Positions 1 through 7,934 of a stretch of DNA of 64,000 bases are shown here, piece by piece; position 1 is the stretch's first letter; each line of letters opens with the position of its first letter. The notes beneath the pieces are model-generated. The model made no database searches and had not been told where the DNA came from. It worked only from the letters and a program-made list of their open reading frames with translations. A program made the translations under genes and the position numbers. This DNA comes from Amycolatopsis sp. (GTDB taxonomy: Bacteria; Actinomycetota; Actinomycetes; Mycobacteriales; Pseudonocardiaceae): NCBI RefSeq assembly GCF_025464955.1, contig NZ_JAODNM010000107.1, forward strand, positions 1 to 64,000, read 5' to 3'.

Positions 1-1043
1 AGCACGTTGTTGATCTGGTTCGGGAAGTCGCTGCGGCCGGTGGCCACGATCGCCGCGTACTTCGACGCGATCTCGGGGTGCACCTCCGGGTCCGGATTGG
101 ACAGTGCGAACACGATGGCGTCGTCGGCCATGCCGGCGAGCAGCTGCTCGTCGATCAGCGCGCCCGACAGGCCGAGGAACACGTCCGCGCCCTTCAGCGC
201 CTCGCCGAGGCCGCCACGCAGACCCGCCGAGTTGGTGGTCAGCGCGAGCTCCCGCTTGATCGGGTTCAGCCCGTCGCGGCCCTCGTAGATGATGCCCTTC
301 GAGTCGAGCACCGTCACGTCCGCGACCCCCGCGGCCTGCAGGATCTTGGCGCACGCGACCCCGGCCGCACCGGCGCCCGAGATGACGACGCGCTCGGTGG
401 CGATGTCGCGCTGGAGGACCTCGTTGGCGCCCCGCAGCGCCGCGAGCGTCACGATCGCGGTGCCGTGCTGGTCGTCGTGCATGACCGGGCAGTCGAGCGC
501 TTCCTTGAGCTTGTCTTCGAGCTCGAAGCACCGCGGCGCCGAGATGTCCTCGAGGTTGACCGCGCCATAGGACGGGCGCAGCCGCACCAGCGTCTCGACG
601 ATCTCGTCGACGTCGGTGGTATCGAGGACCAGCGGGATCGAGTCGAGCCCGCCGAAGGTCTTGAACAGCACCGACTTGCCCTCCATGACCGGCAGCGACG
701 CGCTCGCGCCGATGTCGCCGAGGCCGAGCACGGCGGTGCCGTCGCTGACCACGACGACGAGCCTGTCCGCCCAGGTATACCGCTTCGCCAGCGACGCGTT
801 CTCCGCGATCGCGCGGCTCACCTTCGCCACACCCGGGGTGTACGCGATGGAAAGGTCGCGCGGGTCGGAGATCGGGCGGGTGGCGGCCACCGAGAGCTTG
901 CCGCCCTCGTGACCAGCGAAGATCTCCGCGTCGGTCACCGGCGTGATTTCGGTGCGGACCTGGTGGTTCATCGGATTTCCTGTCGTTGAGTCCGTGATGG
1001 TTGCGGTGGGGGACTCGGATTTTGCGGATCGAGCGTAGGACAC
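1..1043 (-). CDS. NAD(P)-dependent malic enzyme, C-terminal end cut by window edge
   Basis: The reverse strand encodes a typical bacterial malic enzyme (malate to pyruvate + CO2, cytoplasmic, linking the TCA cycle with gluconeogenesis and NADPH supply). Visible motifs are the N-terminal YTPGVAKVSRAI, GLGDIGASASLPVMEGK, VNLEDISAPRCFELE and MHDDQHGTA, followed by the Rossmann core VVISGAGAAGVACA. The reading frame runs off the left edge, so the last part is missing. GTG at 1043 has a good AGGAG six bases upstream. An ATG 24 codons later (971) also has an AGGAAA site and would remove a low-complexity N-terminus, so either could be the true start. Family certain; cofactor preference not readable. 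Confidence 0.93.
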   Translation of the reverse strand, partial: MSYARSAKSESPTATITDSTTGNPMNHQVRTEITPVTDAEIFAGHEGGKLSVAATRPISDPRDLSIAYTPGVAKVSRAIAENASLAKRYTWADRLVVVVSDGTAVLGLGDIGASASLPVMEGKSVLFKTFGGLDSIPLVLDTTDVDEIVETLVRLRPSYGAVNLEDISAPRCFELEDKLKEALDCPVMHDDQHGTAIVTLAALRGANEVLQRDIATERVVISGAGAAGVACAKILQAAGVADVTVLDSKGIIYEGRDGLNPIKRELALTTNSAGLRGGLGEALKGADVFLGLSGALIDEQLLAGMADDAIVFALSNPDPEVHPEIASKYAAIVATGRSDFPNQINNV

Positions 1044-1372
1044 GTGAATCTCCTGGGACTGCGAGCGGGGAAACACCGGTGACGGGCACAACAGCCCATG
1101 GAACCGATGAAGCTGTCTCCTCCGGCACGGCAGCCCAGCGCGGTAGCGCCGGCCTGTCGGCTAGGCGTCACTTCGGCCATCAAGCCCTTGGTGGGGCCGC
1201 CCTTGGTCAGGCGATGGCCGCGGACGCGGCGGTCCCTCCATCATGACAGGCCCGCCGCCCGTTGTGCCCCCGTGGTGCGGCTCATGTCACACCCGCCGAC
1301 CCTTTAGGCTGGTCAGTACCGGTTTACCAAGACGTCCGTCCGGCTTGCTAAAAGATCGTTAAGCTGGCCGCC
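1044..1372. other. Divergent intergenic region, malic enzyme / epimerase
   Basis: This 329-base space separates two divergent genes and should contain both promoters. I see no credible protein, RNA gene or strong palindrome in it. The last 60 bases before the epimerase are relatively A+T rich, which fits a promoter, but there is no clear ribosome binding site before its ATG. Confidence 0.5.
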
Positions 1373-1978
1373 ATGGAAGCGCGTGAGTTGATCGTGCGGG
1401 ACGCCTACGAGTTCACCCCGCGGACCTTCCCCGACGACCGAGGCGTGTTCGTCGCGCCGTTCCAGGACCAGGCGTTCCTCGACGCCGTCGGCTACCCCCT
1501 GCGCGTCGCGCAGACGAACCACAGCGTTTCCCGGCGGGGCACCGTCCGCGGACTGCATTTCGCCGACACTCCGCCGGGCCAGGCGAAGTACGTCTACTGC
1601 CCGCAGGGCTCCCTGCTCGACGTCGTCGTGGACATCCGCGTCGGCTCACCGACGTTCGGCCGCTGGGACGCCGTCGTGCTCGACGCCGTCGAATACAAGG
1701 CGATGTACATCGCGGAGGGCATCGGCCACGCGTTCGTCGCGCTCGAAGACGGCACCGCGATGAGCTATCTGTGTTCCGAGGGCTACAACCCCGGCGCCGA
1801 GCACGGCATCACCCCGGTGGACACCACGCTCGGCCTTCCGTGGCCCCAGGATCTCGAGCTGATCCTGTCCGAAAAGGACACTTCCGCGCCGACCCTCGCG
1901 GAGGCGGAGGCACAGGGTCTCCTGCCCCGCTACGAGGACTGCGTCGCGCACTACGAGAAATCACGCGCGGCCGTCTAA
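1373..1978 (+). CDS. dTDP-4-dehydro-6-deoxysugar 3,5- or 5-epimerase (RmlC/EvaD type)
   Basis: This 201-residue protein has the full RmlC cupin signature: FPDDRGVFVAPF, NHSVSRRGTVRGLHF (catalytic His62), KYVYCPQGSLLDVVVDIR (Asp87), a GHAF segment (His119) and Tyr132 as likely general acid. RmlC enzymes epimerise dTDP-4-keto-6-deoxyglucose at C3 and/or C5 on the way to rhamnose or to antibiotic deoxysugars. The sequence resembles the 5-epimerase group of glycopeptide producers (EvaD-like), recalled from family knowledge. No other deoxysugar gene lies nearby, so it is an orphan here; its product cannot be told from context. Start ATG has no obvious Shine-Dalgarno. Confidence 0.88.
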   Translation: MEARELIVRDAYEFTPRTFPDDRGVFVAPFQDQAFLDAVGYPLRVAQTNHSVSRRGTVRGLHFADTPPGQAKYVYCPQGSLLDVVVDIRVGSPTFGRWDAVVLDAVEYKAMYIAEGIGHAFVALEDGTAMSYLCSEGYNPGAEHGITPVDTTLGLPWPQDLELILSEKDTSAPTLAEAEAQGLLPRYEDCVAHYEKSRAAV

Positions 1979-2108
1979 CTCGCCCGACGCCGAAACAACA
2001 GCGCGGATGTCGAACCGTTTAAGCGGCTCCTGCGCCCCGCGCCCGGGACTCGGCGCCTGACAGTCGGGACAGCTGTCCCATCGCACGCAGGTTCTCCTCG
2101 CCAACCGT

Positions 2109-2172
2109 CGCAACTCGACGGCGAGTTGCGATGGTTGCGTGTTCAAGGACCGCAAGTCGCCGTCGAGTTGCC
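2109..2172. repeat. Two copies of the CGCAACTCG-N4-CGAGTTGCG palindrome
   Basis: A perfect palindrome, CGCAACTCG-ACGG-CGAGTTGCG, lies at 2109-2130. A second copy in the opposite orientation (spacer CCGT, one arm mismatch) lies at 2151-2172. The same unit recurs at 18546-18567, 18591-18610 and 61678-61699, always between convergent genes. It could form a hairpin in RNA or bind a dimeric protein. Its function is unknown. Confidence 0.75.
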
Positions 2173-2189
2173 AGGGCACTCTTGGACAA

Positions 2190-2508
2190 AAGTGGCTCTT
2201 GTGTCGTATGTGTGGGTCCGCGACGCCTCCGTGGCTGGTGAGGTTCTTGAGGTCAGCGGGTGTGGTCGGCTGGTGGCGACTGTGGGACTCGTCGGCCTGA
2301 ACGTGGGACTCGCCAGGCCGGAGTGTGGGACTCGCCGACGTGCTGTGCGAGTCCCACGTTCAGCGAGGGCGAGTCCTACAGTCAAACCGGCGTGTCCCAC
2401 ACCCAGCTCCGGACACCGACACGACCCGGCCCTTGCCGCGGTAAAACGCAGCCAGTCCACAGCAACCAGCACCCACACAGACGACCGAAGAGCCACAAAA
2501 GTGCCGGG
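2190..2508. repeat. Mosaic 3'-intergenic repeat, copy A
   Basis: Read on the minus strand, this element begins at the stop codon of the cholesterol oxidase gene (TAACCCGGCACTTTTGTGG) and continues for about 200 bases nearly identically to the sequence after the fourth lipoprotein gene at 18301-18530. It contains nested short inverted repeats such as GTGGGACTCGC paired with GCGAGTCCCAC. Copy B is in inverted orientation about 16 kb away. No transposase or convincing coding frame is present. It fills the convergent epimerase/cholesterol-oxidase junction. Confidence 0.8.
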
Positions 2509-4137
2509 TTAGGGGTGGATGTCTTCGGCGAGGACGCGTTCGATGTTGCGTTCGGCCAGCGCGGTGATGGTCACGAACGGGTTGACGCCGGTGCTGCCGG
2601 GGATGAGCGAACCGTCGGTGACGTACAGGTTCGGATACTCTCTGATCCGTCCGTAGTCGTCGGTTGCCTTACCCAGCACCAAACCGCCGAGCGGGTGGTA
2701 GGTGAAGCGGTTTTCGAACACCCGCGTGTCGCCGAAGAGGTCGTACCGGTAGATCGTCGAGTTGGCCCGGTTGATCTTGTCGAACAGCGCCTTCGCCGCG
2801 TCGATCGACGGCTGCCCCTGCGACACCGCCCACTGCAGCCGCGCCGAATCACTGGCCGCGTCGTAGGTGAAATGACCGCGCTCGGCGTTCTTCGTGATCG
2901 CGAGGTACAGACTCGCCCACGTCTCGATCCCCGCCGGCACCGGGGCGATCTCGGCGAACACCGGGTGCACCGGGTCGTCCCAGTTGTCGATGCCCATCGC
3001 GGGCATGCCCGCCTCCAGGCTGCCGGTGGTGTCCCAGAGGTGGTTGGCGCGCCCCAACATGACGTTGCCGTTGGTCCCCCAGCCCTGGCCGACCTCGGCG
3101 TTGAGCGCGGGCAGCCGTCCGGTTTCCCTCGCCCGCACCAGAAGTTCGGTCGAACCGAGGCTTCCCGCACCGAGGAACAGATACTTCGTATTCACCGACT
3201 TCGTCGCCAGCACGGTCCCGTCGGGGTCGATCTGGCGCAGCACAACGGTGTAAGTCCCGTCGGGCTGGTGGATGATCTCGCGAACTTCGTGCAGCGTCTG
3301 GATGGTGACGTGACCCGTGCCGACGGCGGCCGCGAGGTACGTCTTGTCCAGCGACCGCTTGCCGTGGTTGTTGCCGTAGATGACTTCCGACGCGAGCGCC
3401 GACCGCGGAACGGTGCCGGCTTCCTCCTGTTTCATGTACTCGAAGTCATAGACGCTCGGCAGGAACACGGTCTTGAACCCGGCCTTCGTCGCGGCCTTCC
3501 GCGACACCCGCGCGAAGTTGTACGACTTGCAGGTCTCGAACCACCGCTGGTCGATCTGGTTCATCCCCAGCGCGGTGTTGGCGCGCGGGAAGTACTTGCC
3601 ATACATCTCGTCGGCGTCGACAGCGGGCAGGATCTCTTCGAAGTAGTCCCGGCGCGGCGTGACGGCCATCGCACCGTTGACGAGCGAACCGCCGCCGACG
3701 CCGCGACCGACATAAACGGACATGTCGCCGTAATGCACACGATCGAGGACCCCGGCGGAGGAGTCGATGTCGTGATTGGCGAGGTCGAGCCAGAGAAAGG
3801 ACGCCAGCGGGGCTTCGGTACGCTTTTTGAACCACATCGACCGCTTATCCGGCGAAAGCATGTTACAGAAGACGTTGCCGTCCGGACCGGGCTGATTCCA
3901 CAGCTGCCCCATTTCCACCATGAGCGTGGAAACCCCGGCCTCGCCGAGCCGCAACGCCGTCGCCGCGGCGCCGTAACCGGTGCCGATCACCAACGCGGGC
4001 ACGAAATCCGGCAGCGGCGTCTCCGACGTGGGAGCCGCGCCCGCCGCGCTCGCGGAAATGGTTGTCAAGCCGAGTGCGGCTGCGGTGTTGAGCGCGGCAA
4101 GACCGAAAAAACGCCTTCTGGACAAGGGAGAGAGCAT
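2509..4137 (-). CDS. Secreted cholesterol oxidase (GMC-type, Tat exported)
   Basis: The 542-residue product matches Streptomyces type I cholesterol oxidase along its whole length. It oxidises cholesterol to cholest-4-en-3-one with release of H2O2, using non-covalent FAD. A twin-arginine signal (SRRRFFG, residues 6-12, then a hydrophobic stretch and an Ala-rich cleavage region near residue 35) sends it out folded. The FAD site GTGYGAA lies at 52-58, GRGVGGGSLVNGAM follows, and the active-site His481 (YHPLGG) and Asn519 (GVNPF) are present. I chose ATG 4137 because AAGGAAG precedes it and it places the twin arginine near the N-terminus. The gene is monocistronic and followed by mosaic repeat A. 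Confidence 0.96.
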   Translation of the reverse strand: MLSPLSRRRFFGLAALNTAAALGLTTISASAAGAAPTSETPLPDFVPALVIGTGYGAAATALRLGEAGVSTLMVEMGQLWNQPGPDGNVFCNMLSPDKRSMWFKKRTEAPLASFLWLDLANHDIDSSAGVLDRVHYGDMSVYVGRGVGGGSLVNGAMAVTPRRDYFEEILPAVDADEMYGKYFPRANTALGMNQIDQRWFETCKSYNFARVSRKAATKAGFKTVFLPSVYDFEYMKQEEAGTVPRSALASEVIYGNNHGKRSLDKTYLAAAVGTGHVTIQTLHEVREIIHQPDGTYTVVLRQIDPDGTVLATKSVNTKYLFLGAGSLGSTELLVRARETGRLPALNAEVGQGWGTNGNVMLGRANHLWDTTGSLEAGMPAMGIDNWDDPVHPVFAEIAPVPAGIETWASLYLAITKNAERGHFTYDAASDSARLQWAVSQGQPSIDAAKALFDKINRANSTIYRYDLFGDTRVFENRFTYHPLGGLVLGKATDDYGRIREYPNLYVTDGSLIPGSTGVNPFVTITALAERNIERVLAEDIHP

Positions 4138-4224
4138 AACCGGATGCTTCCTTGATGCCCACCCGATCCACAACCCCGAATGCGAAGGAAATTCATGTCA
4201 GCTGGGTGAACGGTGTTAATTTTC

Positions 4225-4249
4225 ACTCGGCTGGGCTACCGGGCCGAGT
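4225..4249 (-). terminator. Hairpin after the DUF4442 gene
   Basis: ACTCGGC (4225-4231) pairs with GCCGAGT (4243-4249). It lies just past the stop codon at 4254 of the minus-strand thioesterase-like gene and ahead of the cholesterol oxidase gene. Read on the minus strand it is followed by an A/T-rich stretch, so it is a plausible terminator. Confidence 0.5.
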
Positions 4250-4253
4250 TGGT

Positions 4254-4724
4254 TCACGACTTACGCGTAACCCAGATGGTGATCGTGCCGGTCACCACGC
4301 CTTTGCCGTGCTCGTCAGAGATGACGACGGGCACCGGCAGGTCGAACCCCTCGTCGCCGAACTCGGGGAGCTCCGGCAGCTCAGCCACCGCGGTCAGTCC
4401 GGTCTCGGCCTTTGCGACGTACTCGACGGTCATCCCCTTGGGAAGCCAGCGATGCGTGGCCGGGACGGTCGCCTCGGCGAGCATGCCCATCGCGATCTCC
4501 GCGAGGTTGCAGGCCGCGATCGCGTGAAATGTCCCAATGTGGTTGTGGACACCCCACCATTTGGGCGCGCCGACCTCGCACCGGCCGGGCCGCAGGTCCC
4601 GCACCGACGGTACGACCGTCCGAAAATAGGGCACACGCAGGCACATCGCCGCGGAGAACAGCTGTTTGCCGCCGGGTTTGGCGGCCAGCTTCCGCCACAT
4701 CGAGTACGTCGGACTGTCAGCCAT
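4254..4724 (-). CDS. Hotdog-fold DUF4442 protein, probable acyl-CoA thioesterase-like
   Basis: This 156-residue protein fits the DUF4442 / PaaI-like hotdog family. Family hallmarks are GVHNHIGTFHAIAACNLAEIAMGM, where hotdog enzymes carry the long central helix, and a C-terminal beta strand ending VVTGTITIWVTRKS. Such proteins usually hydrolyse acyl-CoA thioesters, but substrate is not deducible. It starts 62 bases from the divergent phosphatase gene and shares a short regulatory region with it that contains a perfect 14-base palindrome (4742-4755). Confidence 0.72.
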   Translation of the reverse strand: MADSPTYSMWRKLAAKPGGKQLFSAAMCLRVPYFRTVVPSVRDLRPGRCEVGAPKWWGVHNHIGTFHAIAACNLAEIAMGMLAEATVPATHRWLPKGMTVEYVAKAETGLTAVAELPELPEFGDEGFDLPVPVVISDEHGKGVVTGTITIWVTRKS

Positions 4725-4741
4725 CGGTGCTCCTCATCTAG

Positions 4742-4755
4742 CTACTCGTGAGTAG
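4742..4755. promoter_or_regulatory. Palindromic operator-like site CTACTCGTGAGTAG
   Basis: CTACTC-GT-GAGTAG is a perfect palindrome in the 61-base space between the divergent DUF4442 and phosphatase genes. It lies 18 bases upstream of the TATATT element at 4773. TACT-N4-AGTA palindromes are common TetR-family operators in actinomycetes (family knowledge), but no TetR gene lies nearby, so any regulator would act from elsewhere. Confidence 0.5.
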
Positions 4756-4772
4756 ATAAGCAGATCACAGGT

Positions 4773-4778
4773 TATATT
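4773..4778 (+). promoter_or_regulatory. -10 element for a leaderless phosphatase mRNA
   Basis: TATATT ends eight bases before the GTG start at 4786. A transcript starting at the usual distance would begin at or next to the start codon. No Shine-Dalgarno is present, which fits a leaderless message, a common arrangement in actinobacteria. No convincing -35 is seen. Confidence 0.5.
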
Positions 4779-4785
4779 CGCAAAC

Positions 4786-5367
4786 GTGGAACATCGCCTC
4801 TTTCTTCTCCGGCACGGACAGACCGAGTGGTCGCTCAATGGCCGCCACACCGGGCGTACCGACATTCCGCTCACCACGGCCGGCGAAAACCAGGCCCAGG
4901 CTGCCGGCGTGACGCTGCGGACCCTGCGCTTCGGCCCCGCGCTCGTCCTGTCGAGCCCGCGGCAGCGTGCCCTGAACACCGCCGAACTCGCGGGGCTGCA
5001 CGTCGACGAGAGCACCGAAGACCTTCGCGAATGGGACTACGGCGACTACGAGGGCATCACCACGCCGAAGATCCGGGAAACCGTGCCCGGCTGGACAGTC
5101 TGGTCGCACCCGGTTCCAGGCGGCGAGAGCCGGGACGAGGTCACAGCCCGCGCAGACAAGGCACTCGACCGCGCCCGTGAAGCCCTGAACAGCTCCGACG
5201 TCATCCTCATCGGCCATGGCCACTTCAGCCGCGTCCTCGCGACACGCTGGGTCGAACTGGACGTCTCGTTCGGCGTCCACTTCGGCATCGACCCGGCGAG
5301 CATCACCGTCCTCGGCTTCGAGCACGACAGGCCGCAGATCCAGCACCTCAACATCACCCCGTCGTAG
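4786..5367 (+). CDS. Histidine phosphatase family protein (Rv3214/Gpm2-like acid phosphatase)
   Basis: The 193-residue protein carries the RHG catalytic motif at the N-terminus (LLRHGQTEWS; Arg9, phospho-accepting His10, Gly11), a second basic motif SSPRQRALNTAEL, the acid/base Glu in the LREWDYGDYEG segment, and the second catalytic His in LIGHGHFSR. It belongs to the phosphoglycerate-mutase-like superfamily. The M. tuberculosis homologue Rv3214 (gpm2) is known as a broad acid phosphatase rather than a mutase. It is followed eight bases later by an acetyltransferase gene, so the two are likely cotranscribed. Confidence 0.9.
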   Translation: MEHRLFLLRHGQTEWSLNGRHTGRTDIPLTTAGENQAQAAGVTLRTLRFGPALVLSSPRQRALNTAELAGLHVDESTEDLREWDYGDYEGITTPKIRETVPGWTVWSHPVPGGESRDEVTARADKALDRAREALNSSDVILIGHGHFSRVLATRWVELDVSFGVHFGIDPASITVLGFEHDRPQIQHLNITPS

Positions 5368-5375
5368 AGGATGAG

Positions 5376-5858
5376 ATGACCGACAGCCGTATTCGCCGCG
5401 TCCGGGAGTCCGATGTGGACGCCGTCGTCGGGCTGGTGCACGAGCTCGCCGAGTTCGAGAAGTCGCCCGAGGAGTGCCACCTGACCGCTGAACTGCTGCA
5501 CGCGGCGCTGTTCGGCGAGGCGCCCGCGCTGTTCGGCCATGTGGCCGAAGTGGACGGCGTCGTGGTCGGCTGTGCGCTGTGGTTCCTGAACTTCTCCACG
5601 TGGCGCGGGGTGCACGGCCTGTACCTCGAAGACCTCTACGTACGCGCGGACCAGCGCGGCTCCGGGCTGGGCAAGTCGCTGCTGGCGGCGCTCGCCGACG
5701 AATGCGTGCGGCGCGGCCTCGGCCGGTTCGAATGGTCGGTGCTCGACTGGAACCCGGCGACCGAGTTCTACCGGGCGATGGGCGCGGTCGCGATGGACGA
5801 ATGGACCGTCTACCGCCTGTCCGGCGACCAGCTCAAGGCACTGGCCGCGCAGGCCTGA
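5376..5858 (+). CDS. GNAT family N-acetyltransferase
   Basis: This 160-residue single-domain GNAT protein resembles small diamine/thialysine acetyltransferases. It has an N-terminal IRRVRESDVDAVVGLV segment and central strands ending in GLYLEDLYVRADQRGSGLG, the acetyl-CoA pyrophosphate-binding loop (about residues 85-103). The C-terminal WNPATEFYRAMGA holds the usual catalytic Tyr. It transfers acetyl from acetyl-CoA to an amine, but the substrate is unknown. The start follows a GAGGATGAG site eight bases after the phosphatase stop, matching the Rv3214/Rv3216 neighbourhood of mycobacteria. Confidence 0.88.
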   Translation: MTDSRIRRVRESDVDAVVGLVHELAEFEKSPEECHLTAELLHAALFGEAPALFGHVAEVDGVVVGCALWFLNFSTWRGVHGLYLEDLYVRADQRGSGLGKSLLAALADECVRRGLGRFEWSVLDWNPATEFYRAMGAVAMDEWTVYRLSGDQLKALAAQA

Positions 5859-5862
5859 CCCC

Positions 5863-6339
5863 TCACTCGCCCTGTTCGCGGCGGGCGGCGCGCCCGGCGG
5901 CACCGTCGCGGGCGGCCGCGGCTTCCTCGGACTCGCCCTCTTCCTGTCCGAGCACCCAGGCCCGCGACGGGCGGCGGAAGAGCAGCACCAGCAGCGCGAG
6001 CCCGACCACGCCGACAGGCACGCCGAAGCCGGGTTGCCCGGACGGCACCGCGGCGTACCAGCCGACGCCGATCATGAGCAGCGCGACCACAACGGACGGC
6101 GAACGGGCCCAGGTCTTGCCCAGCAGCAGCCCGCCGCCGCAGATGACCGTCCCGATGCCGAACACGGCGAAGTAGGCGGCTTCGGCGAAGACGTTGTTCC
6201 CTGGCGCTTCGGGTTTCCCGACGGCGCCGGCCATCTCGATCACCGCCAGCGCGATCAGGGCGAGGCCGGGGAGCACGGTGAGCAATCCGGCCAGGCGCAC
6301 CTCGCGCGGAGCCGGCGAGAACTTGTCGGCGAACAACAC
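5863..6339 (-). CDS. Four-helix integral membrane protein (Rv3217c-like position)
   Basis: About 158 residues with four hydrophobic segments: AGLLTVLPGLALIALAVIEM, AYFAVFGIGTVICGGGLLLG, SVVVALLMIGVGWYAAV and VPVGVVGLALLVLLF. A charged, Ala/Glu/Arg-rich cytoplasmic tail follows. I chose GTG at 6339 because GGAAGG lies nine bases upstream; a longer frame exists but its extra N-terminus is not membrane-like or conserved-looking. It ends four bases from the convergent acetyltransferase stop. Function unknown; position matches a conserved membrane protein in the mycobacterial whiB1 region. Confidence 0.7.
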   Translation of the reverse strand: MLFADKFSPAPREVRLAGLLTVLPGLALIALAVIEMAGAVGKPEAPGNNVFAEAAYFAVFGIGTVICGGGLLLGKTWARSPSVVVALLMIGVGWYAAVPSGQPGFGVPVGVVGLALLVLLFRRPSRAWVLGQEEGESEEAAAARDGAAGRAARREQGE

Positions 6340-6710
6340 GGAAACCGGCCTTCCGGAGAGTTTTTCCCGGGCACGGCCCTCGACCTGGGCGGGTGACCGT
6401 GAGTGAACACATTCGATGGTATGCCACCCGGACGGCCGTTTTGGTGGCGGCTGCGGAAGCAGATGATCGGTGGTGTCGTCGATGAGCGGGCGGTCGGCCC
6501 GGGTGCACTTGTCACGATGAGCGGACACCGTCGGCAGATGGAGGACAGCCCGCCACAGGGTCGAGGAGTCAGAGCGGCAACCGGTTCTCAGCGAGCCTCC
6601 GCCCGCTGAGCTTCGCGTCACCATGGGCGCCCAGCCCAAGGTTTCGTCACTTACGCTGCGATAGTGGATGTCGAGCGAAATGTGCCGTCGCGCACTCCGG
6701 AGGAGTGGCA
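6340..6710. other. Divergent intergenic region, membrane protein / lipid kinase
   Basis: These 371 bases hold the two divergent promoters. I find no credible gene; short frames here lack ribosome sites and recognisable sequence. The part nearest the lipid kinase (6640-6680) contains GATAGT, a possible -10, about 40 bases before the start. Confidence 0.4.
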
Positions 6711-7637
6711 GTGCGCGCTGTCCTGATCGTGAATCCCCAGGCCACGTCCACCACCCCCGGCGGCCGGGACGTCCTTGCGCACGCACTGGCGAGCCAGGTG
6801 AAGCTCGACGTCGTCGAGACCGACTACCGCGGCCACGCGATGGCTGTTGCCCGCTCCGCTGCCCGTGACGGCGTCGACCTCGTGGTTGCCCACGGTGGCG
6901 ACGGCACGGTCAACGAGGTCGTCAACGGCCTGCTGGCCGACAGCGGCGGCGACCCTCGAGAACTCGGGCACGTGCCGATGCTCGGTGTGGTCCCCGGTGG
7001 CTCCGCCAACGTCTTCGCCCGCGCGCTGGGCATCTCGCACGACCCCGTCGAGGCCACCCACCAGCTGCTGAACGCCTCTGAGCAGGGGCGCAACCGCCGC
7101 GTCGGGCTCGGACTGGCCGACGGGCACTGGTTCACCTTCAACGCCGGCCTCGGCTGGGACGCCGATGTCGTCGCGAGTGTCGCCCGAAGGCGTGGCAAGC
7201 AGACGAGCGCGGCTCTCTATATGCGCGCCGCAGTCACCGCGCACTTCCGCCCACCGCTCGGCAGGCCACCGCTCACCGTGAAGCTCAACGGCGAGGAGCC
7301 CGTCGAGGTCGTCACGGCCTTCATCTCCAACACCGATCCGTGGAGCTACCTGGGCGAACGTCCGGTGCACCTCAACAGGGGATGCTCGTTCGACACCGGT
7401 CTCGGCCTGTTCGCACTCAAGGGCCTGGCGCTACCTACCGTGTTCAAGCATTTACGTCAAGCACTGAGTGGTTCGGGCGAGCAGCGGGGCCGACGTCTCC
7501 TTCGTCACGATGATCTGCCAATTATCCGCATCGAAGCAGGTGAACCGGTAAACTTCCAGGTGGACGGTGACCTGATCGGCCAGCGGACGAGGGTGGAATT
7601 TTTTAGTGTGCCCGGCGCGTTGACAGTCGTGGTGTGA
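6711..7637 (+). CDS. Diacylglycerol kinase-catalytic-domain lipid kinase
   Basis: The product (308 residues) has the DAGK_cat fold shared by bacterial lipid and sphingosine kinases: VLIVNPQA at the N-terminus, the nucleotide-binding HGGDGTVNEVVNGL around residues 61-74, then VPGGSANVFARALGI. The C-terminal beta-sandwich ends NFQVDGDLIGQRTRVEF, a segment typical of the family. It phosphorylates a lipid hydroxyl, probably diacylglycerol, at the membrane face. Two in-frame GTGs exist. I chose 6711 because GGAGGAG lies five bases ahead of it, whereas 6705 overlaps that site. It lies upstream of whiB1 as in mycobacteria (Rv3218 position). Confidence 0.86.
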   Translation: MRAVLIVNPQATSTTPGGRDVLAHALASQVKLDVVETDYRGHAMAVARSAARDGVDLVVAHGGDGTVNEVVNGLLADSGGDPRELGHVPMLGVVPGGSANVFARALGISHDPVEATHQLLNASEQGRNRRVGLGLADGHWFTFNAGLGWDADVVASVARRRGKQTSAALYMRAAVTAHFRPPLGRPPLTVKLNGEEPVEVVTAFISNTDPWSYLGERPVHLNRGCSFDTGLGLFALKGLALPTVFKHLRQALSGSGEQRGRRLLRHDDLPIIRIEAGEPVNFQVDGDLIGQRTRVEFFSVPGALTVVV

Positions 7638-7792
7638 CGGCTTGCGCCGACCGGTAGGTCCGGTATCAGCTGATCGCCCGCGGCAAAGTGTTACAGCCGC
7701 TCGTCGACACCAGAGGTCCGCTCACCGCATCGAGCTTCCCATCGGGGGCCCGTTTCGGACAGAAACCGCAGGTCAGACGGGTCGCTCGGCCG

Positions 7793-7808
7793 GGTGAGCT
7801 GACTCACC
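7793..7808. promoter_or_regulatory. CRP-like site 1 upstream of whiB1
   Basis: GGTGA-GCTGAC-TCACC contains the CRP-family core GTGA-N6-TCAC. Its centre (7800.5) is exactly 50 bp upstream of the second site. M. tuberculosis whiB1 is controlled by the cAMP receptor protein Rv3676 through two sites (established), although their spacing is different there. Confidence 0.6.
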
Positions 7809-7842
7809 GATCTTGAGAAAACCCTTGTCGAACGCGGTGCTT

Positions 7843-7858
7843 CGTGAAAGCATTCACA
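7843..7858. promoter_or_regulatory. CRP-like site 2 upstream of whiB1
   Basis: CGTGA-AAGCAT-TCACA matches nine of ten positions of the TGTGA-N6-TCACA consensus used by Rv3676-type CRP. It lies 77 bases before the whiB1 start. Together with site 1 it makes whiB1 a likely cAMP-CRP target in this organism. Confidence 0.65.
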
Positions 7859-7934
7859 AGCACCCAAAAAAACGACCGCCATTTGACGACTGTGGCGCGG
7901 CTTGCCGCGTCACATATTGAAGGAGCTCAGAGAC

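Noticed and set aside
2260..2510. Coding potential across mosaic repeat copy A (plus strand)
   Set aside because: The frame runs from the repeat into the antisense of cholesterol oxidase and has no ribosome site or protein similarity.
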